From positions 1 through 25,170 of the forward strand of contig JAPTJF010000642.1 in assembly GCA_029339195.1 (NCBI GenBank): a DNA stretch of 25,170 nt, read 5' to 3'. The position numbers and the translations under genes are program-made. A model generated the notes under the pieces. It was not told the DNA's origin and searched no databases. It saw nothing but the letters and a program-made list of their open reading frames with translations. This DNA comes from Micractinium sp. NFX-FRZ (Eukaryota > Chlorophyta > Trebouxiophyceae > Chlorellales > Chlorellaceae). How positions within the stretch are numbered: position 1 is the first letter of the stretch; each line of letters begins with the position of its first letter. Below are positions 18,031 through 25,170 of this stretch, in pieces.

Positions 18031-20547
18031 TCACTCCGCCAGAATCACGCCAGAGCTCCAGGGGGTCCCCTCCTGATGGTCTGCATTTGAAATGATAAAA
18101 AACAGATTGTTGGACGTAAACAAACCATGCTCTTGCGATGAAGAGAGCACGGGCTGGCAGCCAGGCTGAGTGAATGCTGTCGTGCCTGGCGCCAAGCTGC
18201 ACAGCAGCGGCAGCAGCATCAGCAGTAGCAGCAGCAGCAGCGGCAGCAGCGGCAGCAGCGGCAGCAGCAGCGGCAGCAGCGGCAGCAGCAGCGGCAGCGG
18301 CAGCAGCAGCAGCAGCGGCAGTGGCAGCAGCAGCAGCAGCAGCAGCAGCGGGAGCGGCAGCATCAAAATGATGTGTAATGACACCCTTAGAGCGCGGCGC
18401 TGTGCGTGCTGGGCTCACCGATGATAGAGCGGGTGAGCCACCTTCGAGGCTCCTTGATCCCGACCAGCCAGCAGTACCCTTCAGCGGAAAACAGAGAATA
18501 GACAACATGCAAGGACAGAAGGTTCCCTTCGGCGTGGCGTTGAAAGCCAGGTGGGTGGTGGGACCTGCCCAGCTGCAAGTGACGTGGGAGGCGCCCTGGC
18601 GGATGGCCCACAGGCACGCATTCCTGCTTGCTACCGCGCTGGCCGTGTGGCCTCCGTGCTCTGCTGTGCGTCCCACTATGGCCCCAATTCGGTCCCGCGA
18701 GCGCTGCACAGTTAAGCAACACAAGAGCGAGCCTTCTGGCTGCTCAGGTGTGCTTTGCTTTACCTGGTATGAAGTCGATGCCACGCCAGTCAACCAGGGA
18801 GTCGCCTTTGTAGTAACCTGTGTCGCCATATCCATGGTTGGAGCCGTCGTAGAAACAGCTGCACAGGAGCAAGTGAGACGGACAGGCTGAAGGAGGTGCG
18901 CATCAACTCTGCTCTCTAGCGACACAATGTCCGTTCCAGGCAGACCGACCAAGTACGAGAGACAGGCAGGCGGGCAGACAGGCAGGCAGGCGGAGGTGCA
19001 AGAAGATGAGCAGGCACAGCTGCATTCACAGGCAGAGCACCTGTCAGCAGTCGTGTTGGACCACAGCACCGCCGTGCATCCAGGGGTGACTAGGCAGTGC
19101 CCGCAGCACCCCTCCACTGCAGGGGGAAGAAACGCAGGTGGTTGCCTTTGGTTACCCATGGGTTGGAGAGGGCTTCTTTTCTGGTGTTCTGATGCCAGGG
19201 GTGAGTATCTGGGCAGAAAAGTCCGACTCAACTGCCTTAGAGTCTAAGGGTGCACCCGACTGCACAGCACCCGACTGCATTGTGCAACCTAGCCCATTCC
19301 TGGCCCGCCCCCACCCCATTCGCCCTCCACTGCTGCTGCACAGTGCCTCCCTTCCTCCTCGCCCATCTCTGCTCGCCTGTTCGCATCTCTCCACGCAGAA
19401 ACCGCTGCGCCCTCCCCTCTTGCAATCGAGCTCGACATGGCCGCCCCTCTCCCTCCCACTACACCCTACCTGCTGGCCCACCACCACTCACTGCTGGTGA
19501 TGTCCCACACCACATCAAGGTCCCGGGCATCCTTAAGGAAGCTTCCCGGGGTTCGCCAGCGTCTCGTTCCTGTAGATGCACTTGCCTGGTGGGGAGGGCG
19601 GGGAGGTGGGAGCAAAGGGCAGGGTCTGGCGGCGGACGGAAGTGAGAACAGAGCAAGGGCATTGACGGATGGCAGATCCCAGAAGGCCTGCTTGCACATG
19701 CATGTTGAGCACAGCAGGCGCGCACTCAGCTGCAGGAAGCGCGCAGCAGGCGTTCAGGCTGTGCCCCAGTCGACGCCTGCTGTTGCTGGGTGGGTGATAG
19801 TGGCTTGCATGGTGCTGCCAGATTAGATGCTCGCCTTTGGTCTGAGTGGGTGCTGCTGCAGCCTTGGGTTCGGGAGGCGGTGGGGAAGGCTCCGAAGGCT
19901 GAGCGGAGCCGTCAGAGGGAGGCAGGGAGGCCTCCGAGGGAGACGGGGAGGCACCTGCAGGGTTAAGTGACAGAAAGGTTGCGGAGGGTCTCACAGTGCC
20001 TTCTGCAGCTCTGACCTTTGCGATACGCCCGGCAGCTGCACAAGCCTCGGCAGCAGGGAGGGCGCAAAGGGGCCGCCGCGCCAATTGAGCGGGTGTAACA
20101 CGCCGGCCGACCTCCCTCAAAGCCAGTCGGTTGTTACAGCAACGCCCGCACTGTAGGCACCAGCCACGGCCTCACCCTCTGCCGCAGCCGTGGCGGCACC
20201 CTGGACTGTGACTGTGATTGATGCCACGGTCTCTGCCTGAGCACCGGCTTAGGATCCCTGCAAGCATGGCACAGGACCGGGGTCAGGTCACTCATGCCAA
20301 CAACTGCAGTTTGTGGGCAACCTTCGGCGTGGGCAGGTGCCGGCGAATCGGGCACAGGCAGGCGAAGGCAGTACCTGTGTAGATAGCTGCCTCACTAGGC
20401 TCCGAGCCAGAGCCACTAGCATGTGAATGACATGCGGCCAAGCTGAGCAACATTACTGTTGGCAAGGAAACACACCTGCGCTGCGGCGGTGACAAGCAGC
20501 GCCGCCAGCACTGCTGCCACAGCGGCAGGGGCCGCCCAACCCTTCAT
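18031..20547 (-). CDS. Secreted PAN/apple-like protein, paralogue B, reading frame broken in exon 4
   Basis: Eight minus-strand exons are recognised: 20547-20476 (24-residue signal peptide, MKGWAAP start), 20236-20176 (AETVASITVTVQGAA), 19954-19835 (Ser/Pro linker), 19585-19492, 19116-19041 (EGCCGHCLVTPGCTAVLW), 18858-18764 (DTGYYKGDSLVDWRGIDF), 18478-18419 (GYCWLVGIKEPRRWLTRS) and 18080-18031. Exons 5-8 have the same lengths and phases as exons 4-7 of paralogue A. Exon 4 is 94 nt against 84 nt in A. It starts KCIYRNETLANPG in one frame and continues KDARDLDVVWDIT in the next, with TAA in the first frame. Either B is a recent pseudogene, or the assembly has an error, or an unseen splice choice repairs it. 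Exon 3 appears to use a GC donor (AAAG|GCGAGC), although read-through is also open. Exon 7 uses an AAG acceptor. Confidence 0.75.
18199..18362. repeat. Interrupted CAG/CGG triplet array
   Basis: About 160 bp of AGC/GGC-type triplets (CTG/CCG on the transcribed strand of paralogue B) lies inside its last intron, between the 60-nt and 50-nt exons. Confidence 0.95.
19522..19550. repeat. Palindromic insertion site in paralogue B exon 4
   Basis: Two CCCGGG hexamers (19522-19527 and 19545-19550) flank overlapping palindromes CCTTAAGG (19531-19538) and GGAAGCTTCC (19537-19546). Relative to the matching exon of paralogue A this segment is 10 nt longer, which accounts for the frame break. Confidence 0.8.
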
Positions 20548-21293
20548 AGTTGGAGCTTTCCTGCCTGCAGCGCAGCACAGCCGAGCGTGTGAGGGGCTCG
20601 CCAACGTCCGATCTGCCCAGCCGCAGCGCACGGACACTCTACCTTGGTAAGAATGCCCCTCGGACCCACCTCTGAACAGAGGTGCAGGCCGGAGGAGGTC
20701 GATAGATGAGAGATTTGTTCGATGGCCGGGCTTACTAGAGGGTCTCACTACATGCTATGCATGCTGGGCACTGCTGCTCTGCATGCACCGTGCGCTCGTA
20801 CGTAGCCCCTGCGACTCACCCCCGTCTGCTGATGAGAGCATCTCTACCCTGGTTTGTGCAGGGCAGCGATCAACACATCATCGCCGGTGGCCTACCAGCC
20901 TGTAGGCCACTCTGTGCGTCGTGCACGCCCCGCCGTAGTCTAGCTGTGCTGATATTCCGCACACACATTCAAGCGCCCGTGCCTGGCAAGCAGAGGGGCA
21001 TGCTGCGACGCTGGAGGTGGCAGGCTGGGGCGGTGCACAGTGGGAGGCCAGCGGGCACCTCGACCACCTGACCAAGCTCTACCTCTTCTGAATGAGGAGG
21101 CACCACCTCTCCCTGTCACTCCTCTGCACTCTGCAGCTTCAGATGCCTAATAGCAGCACATTTCCGCACGGTGCTCGCCCCACAGAAGCCGGCATGAGAA
21201 TGGCAAGCGAGCGTCCCTGGGCAGGACTTCAAAGAAACTACATAGCACCATAACTCGGAGCGCAAACCCGCCTTCCTGCCGCCCAAACCATCA
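20548..21293. other. Upstream region of paralogue B; otherwise no gene seen
   Basis: The part next to 20547 should contain the 5' UTR and promoter of paralogue B on the minus strand. The remainder is less GC-rich, and no open frame in it has protein-like features. Confidence 0.4.
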
Positions 21294-22000
21294 TCAAGAC
21301 TCTGCCACCGCCTGCTCGGTAGCGGCCTGCGCCTGCTCAGCTTTCAGACCGCCTGCTGCTGCAGGCTCTCAGCCTCCTTTACCGCAGCGTGTGCCTCAGC
21401 ACCACGCTCCCCCACCTCCCGCCCTCCCGCTGCGCCGCCGCCAGCTGTCCTGACAGCTCCGCAACCTGAGCCGCCAGCTCAGCGACGGCCGCCTCCCCGG
21501 CGCCACCCGCAGCAGCCATCACCTCACGCGCAGGCGCAGCCTAAAACTGCTCCCCCTCGAGCTGCTCTTGCAACTGTGCTACCAGAGCCTCCCGCCGGCC
21601 CAGCCGATCCTGCAGGTCAGCCACAAGGGCAGCCGACTCCTGCTGCGCACCGGCTGCCGCCGCTGTTGCATCAGCGGCCTGCCGGCTCAGCCCGGCAACC
21701 TGATCCTGAGCAGCTCTGTCTGGGATGCCAGTCGCACATTGCAGGCCTCCTCTGCAGACAGCAGCTCGCACTGCAGCGCTGCCACGGAGGCGGCCTCCAG
21801 CTCGGCGGTAGCAGTGGTGGCGCCAGCACCCACGTCGCCAGCACCCACGTCAGCGCCCACGTCTTTGGCAGTGGCGCATGCTGCTGGAGCTCCTCGTCTT
21901 CTTGTCGAGAACCTGTCAGGACCTTTAGCTTCTTCACGAGCTCAACAGCAAGGTTCTGAAGCTCTGGTACTGACAGCTTTGCCAGCTTTGAGGGCGGCAC
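21294..22000 (-). pseudogene. Decayed coiled-coil protein gene
   Basis: Minus-strand frames join end to end into a long heptad-rich protein only if several frame changes are allowed. In order they read KLAKLSVPELQNLAVELVKK (near 21990-21930), then TAELEAASVAALQCELLSAE, then ALVADLQDRLGRREALVAQL, ending at a TAG at 21543-21541. The same frame continues with AAVAELAAQVAELSGQLAAA, followed by AEAHAAVKEAESLQQQA and KAEQAQAATEQAVAES, and stops at 21296. At least three frameshifts and one internal stop are visible. No intron borders explain the changes. The opening segment resembles the start of golgin-type coiled coils, but the family is not certain. No ATG is in frame at the start. Confidence 0.65.
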
Positions 22001-22009
22001 CCGGGCCGC

Positions 22010-22396
22010 CGGGGTGACGGGGTCATCAGGAGGTCACGGTTCTTCTAGCGGTGGGCCTGCCGTACTTCCTGCCTTTCTCAGATTGATTAGGACGTCATGC
22101 CGTACCGGAGGCAGCCCCAACAGGGGAGGCCCGCGCATCGTGCAGGGTTCTTCCGCTGGAGTCCGCCTCCTGTGGGACTTGGTTCACTCTCGTGGGGACA
22201 TAAAGGGAGCGAACAGCGCACTGTAAGGTGCGGGCCGCCCAGGGGAGCAGAGGCGCCACCTCAGGTGGCGGGGGCGGCAGCGGCGACGGCAAGCGTGCAG
22301 GCCCCTAGGGCCGTCCGAGGCCCCCATGTAGAGCTGAAGAAGCCTTGACGCGTGCTTCCTTCATGTGCCCTGTTGCAGGCAGGAGCCTCCACCGCC
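22010..22396 (+). other. Upstream region of the permease gene
   Basis: This is a non-coding stretch between the decayed coiled-coil gene and the Kozak-like start of the permease. No specific promoter element was recognised. Confidence 0.35.
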
Positions 22397-24422
22397 ATGC
22401 CAGCGGCGACAGTGCTGGTGCAGGAGGCCGCCACGCCTGCAGGCACGGCCAGGTGGGCACCTCCCGTGTGCATCCCGCTACACTCGTGGCGGTGCCAGGA
22501 ACAGCCTGGGCCCTGACAGTGGGAGTGCAGTGCCCTGGTGAGGGCAGCGATCCCCATCCCTCTGCTCACTATGGCGTGCTTCCCTGCCTGCCTGCCTGCC
22601 CTCCTTGCGCAGGTCATCAGTCCTCTCATCAGCTCTGCGGTGGGCGCCGGCGTTCTCAGCTTCCCCTTTGCCCTGCACTGCACTGGCTGGGCAGCAAGGC
22701 TCCTCGCTGTCCTTCTCATCGCCGCCCTTGGAGCTTTCACCTGGCACATGCCCACAAAGAGCGCCGGGTTCACGCGGGCCAAGAGCCATTCAGAGCTGGT
22801 GAGAGGGCATGGGTTGGTTGCATGACCGACGTGGCCAGGATACCCGTGCTCCCACCGTTGCCTCTCCTCCACTCCTCCCCCACCCAATCACAGTCATCCA
22901 GTACAGTTTGTGTTGTGTCAGATGACTGAGCCAGGCGGCCTGAGGGGAAGGGTGCTGCTAGGAATGACCTGGGGAGGCTGGGAAGCATTGCCTGCCACAC
23001 CACTCACTCTCATTGCTGATGCCCTTCTGGTCGTCGGGCCTGCACTGCAGGTCAACCAGATGCTGGGGCATGCAGGGAGCCTCTCCACGATGGCAGTTAT
23101 ACTCTGCTACTGCTTGGGCAGGTGGGTGGGAGAGGGACACGAAGAGTGGGGATGGCTGGCTTTGCTTTGGCTGGTGGGAGGACAGCAGAGCCCTGCCGCA
23201 CGCCGCAGCGCCTGCGGGCACGAGCGGGGTCGCGGGGGTTTTGATGCCGGTAGCCATGTGGCAGCCATGCCCCTCTCCTGGAGGTGTTGGACGCACTGTC
23301 CCCAAGGTTAGGCCTACCACCCTTCCCTGCCTGTACTCACCCGTACCGCAGCTGTATCGCCTACTGGGGTGTCTGGGTCCCACCGATCGCTGATCCAGGT
23401 GCGGCAGCGACAGGCTCAACTTGTGGCCAGCAGCTGGCGATGCAAGTGCTTGCCTTGGCGCTGCACTGGGACCCCACAAGCCCGCCACTCTTGCCCCTGC
23501 CGCCACCATGGCTCCCCACGTCACCCACTCTGCAACGGCCCCACGCCTCCCCAAGCCCTGCCCCGCGCCCCTGCCTGCAGGTTGCCCGGGGCACGGGGGG
23601 GGCTCATCCATACTGCTGCATACCCCATCAACCACCACCCCGCCCGCGGCGCTGTGCATGACCTGCTCCAGAAGACGAGCGGGCGCGCCCCCAGCGGGAG
23701 CGGTTTCCTAACAACAGAGACCCTGCTCTTCTTTGGAAGCACGCTGGGCATTGCACTGGATGTTGAAGACCTGGTATGTGGCGTTGCTGTGATGCCGCAA
23801 TAGTGTGCCTGCCTGCCTGCCTGCTTGCAGGGTGCAGGCTGCATGCTGCAAAGGGGCTGCCTGCCGGCACAGGCCTGCCTATTCACACACATGCCTGGAA
23901 GCAGCGTGGTGGGGCTGCAGCTTGCTGCTGGGCACCCAGCCCATGTATTGTTAGGAACCTACACACCCGGGTGCGCCCTATGCCCTGTGTGCCCCCATAC
24001 AAGTGCAGGCACAATTCTCAAGCTGGTGGGCGGCACGTGCGGAAGTCTGCTCATGCGGGCGTTCCCAGGAGCACTGCTGGTACACGGCAGCCGTGGCAAG
24101 CAGCGCATGCAGCAGCAGCAGCGGCAGCAGACGCAGGGAGGGCTGCAGGAGCCGCTGCTGCCCTCAGAGGCAGCCGAGGCGGGCGGCAGTAGTCTGGCAG
24201 TACCACCGTATTGCGCAGCAAATGCTGTTGGTCTGGCGTGGTACTGCTGCTGCTGAGCGTCAAATTGTGCACATTTGCCATCACCACGCCTGTGCATCCG
24301 GGCCCCATTCTCCCACGTCACCGGCGACAGCAGCCGCCTGGGCCATGGCCATGCCGTGCATGTTTGTTGCATTCTCTTTATTTGCGTGGCCCCACCCAGC
24401 GCTGGTGGTTGCTGTGTTGTAA
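22397..24422 (+). CDS. Amino acid/auxin permease (AAAP) family-like transporter, short form
   Basis: AAAP proteins are proton-coupled amino-acid carriers of membranes. Clear exons are 22613-22798 (VISPLISSAVGAGVLSFPFA, the family's first membrane segment with the GAGVLS motif), 23051-23121 plus 23352 onward (LSTMAVILCYCLG-SCIAYW), 23581-23777 (HTAAYPINHHPARGAV, then ETLLFFGSTLGIALDVEDL) and 24009-24188 (TILKLVGGTCGSLLMRAFPG). A likely first exon, 22397-22465, starts at an ATG in strong context (ACCGCCATGCC). A likely last exon, 24331-24422 (AAWAMAMPCMFVAFSLFAW), ends in TAA inside a TGTAA. One consistent frame gives about 320 aa, well under the usual 400-500, with little sign of the middle membrane segments. 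Several joins are ambiguous: three need a donor other than the most obvious GT. A partly decayed gene or an incomplete model is possible. Confidence 0.65.
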
Positions 24423-25011
24423 CTTTTGTTGTGCGCTTGCTCCTCTGTGATGCCCACTGCCTGACGTTCAATCTCACTTGCAAGTTTGACTGGCAGCTGA
24501 GGCGCCGGATGCCGCCGTCAGGCAAGCACGGCATTCGTCTGTTTTGCAGCATGTCACAGCTCTGAACTGGCTTTGGGTAGCAGGCAGGCGGACGCGGGCG
24601 GGCGGGCAGGCAGGCAGGCATATTTGGGCGGTAGAGCCAGCCTTGACCTGTGCCTCCTGGGACCCGTGCTGGCCCAGATCAGCTGTGTCTTTCCCATCCA
24701 TCTGCCACCACAAACTGTGTTCCCAAAGCAGAATGATGCCCACTGTTTGACACGCAGGGGTGTTGCAGAATGGTTGAGCACCAGTGCAAATCAACAGAGG
24801 AGGAGAGGGTCAGGGCATGTGCAGCGAAAACTAAGACAGATCAACCATGCAAAGCGAGGGTGTGCGTAGGTGGATTGCGATGTTGGTGTGAGGCAGTGAG
24901 GGCGGTTGCGCAGCGCAGACTGAGGACAAGCAGCACCAAGTAGAGGAGAGGTGTGCCACCACTGCTGGCGCCAGCAAGCGGGCTGCAGCGCAGCGTTGCC
25001 AGCGCAGGCCT
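24423..25011. other. Spacer between convergent genes
   Basis: No gene is supported here. The stretch should hold the 3' end of the permease transcript and the 3' UTR of the minus-strand gene ending at 25012. A short string, TGATGCCCACTG, occurs twice, near 24448 and 24734. A GGCA/GGCG-rich run lies near 24590-24620. Confidence 0.4.
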
Positions 25012-25170
25012 TCAATCGCGCAGGCCCCGGCGCTGATGCTTGAAGTTCAGCGCTGCCTGCACCGCCGCCTCCGCCTCGCGCACCGCCGCGGCCTCTGGGT
25101 CAGCCTGCCGCGCCGCCTCCAGGGCCTCGTACGCACTGCGCCACACCGCCGCCGCTCGCACCCACTCCTG
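25012..25170 (-). CDS. C-terminal end of a protein-coding gene, partial
   Basis: A minus-strand frame enters from the right edge and ends in TGA at 25014-25012, giving 52 residues. It begins QEWVRAAAVWRSAYEALEAA and ends LNFKHQRRGLRD. The composition (Ala/Glu/Arg, evenly spaced hydrophobics) indicates helical, probably coiled-coil structure. Third-position GC is very high, as expected of coding sequence here. The family cannot be told from this fragment. Confidence 0.7.
   Translation of the reverse strand, partial: QEWVRAAAVWRSAYEALEAARQADPEAAAVREAEAAVQAALNFKHQRRGLRD

Noticed and set aside
17882..18076. Plus-strand frame with an Ala/Asp-rich stretch and WTCYKVAALCV
   Set aside because: It overlaps the last exon and TGTAA of paralogue B on the other strand and has no supporting splice structure. 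It remains a weak possibility only.
18199..18362. CRISPR-like or protein-coding reading of the triplet array
   Set aside because: The units are simple AGC/GGC triplets without spacers, and the flanking exons of paralogue B place the array inside an intron.
21568..22017. 149-codon plus-strand open frame
   Set aside because: It mirrors the minus-strand coiled-coil remnant, whose heptad pattern is far more protein-like.

Overview
The window looks like nuclear DNA of a unicellular green alga, most likely a Chlorella-type trebouxiophyte. It is GC-rich, its genes carry many short introns with NTGCAG acceptors, and TGTAA (the usual green-algal polyadenylation signal) lies downstream of several stops. 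Signal peptides and linkers are Ala/Pro-rich, and CTG/CAG triplet tracts and CCTG/CA microsatellites are common. No bacterial operon, tRNA, rRNA, CRISPR or transposase was seen. All gene models are hand-spliced by following reading frame, GT/GC-AG borders and family similarity.

Layout from left to right. (1) The 3' end of an unidentified plus-strand gene, stop at 1806, with TGTAA about 1 kb downstream. (2) A minus-strand gene, about 6007 to 3345, for an unrecognised multi-pass membrane protein with an Ala/Pro repeat. (3) A divergent intergenic region, 6008-7471. (4) A plus-strand, 13-exon gene, 7472-13411, for a LAMMER/CLK (AFC-like) dual-specificity kinase of 561 aa. This is the best-resolved gene in the window. 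(5) Two tandem minus-strand paralogues, A (17315-14930) and B (20547-18031), for secreted proteins with a PAN/apple-like cysteine domain. A is intact; B has a 10-nt frame-breaking difference. (6) A decayed minus-strand coiled-coil gene, 22000-21294. (7) A plus-strand amino-acid permease (AAAP-like) gene, 22397-24422, shorter than its family. (8) The C-terminal 52 codons of a minus-strand gene running off the right edge.

The most striking signal is in the kinase gene. At least four introns (2, 4, 9 and 12) contain degenerate copies of the adjoining exon edge with its splice site. Intron 9 also holds a ghost copy of the start of exon 10, acceptor included. The first two introns need GC donors. 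CLK kinases phosphorylate SR splicing factors, so the gene may have unusual, possibly self-regulated splicing; that functional reading is inference. The paralogue pair adds a second theme: both share a 50-nt last exon, the intron before it is repeat-rich, and read-through gives an alternative C-terminus.
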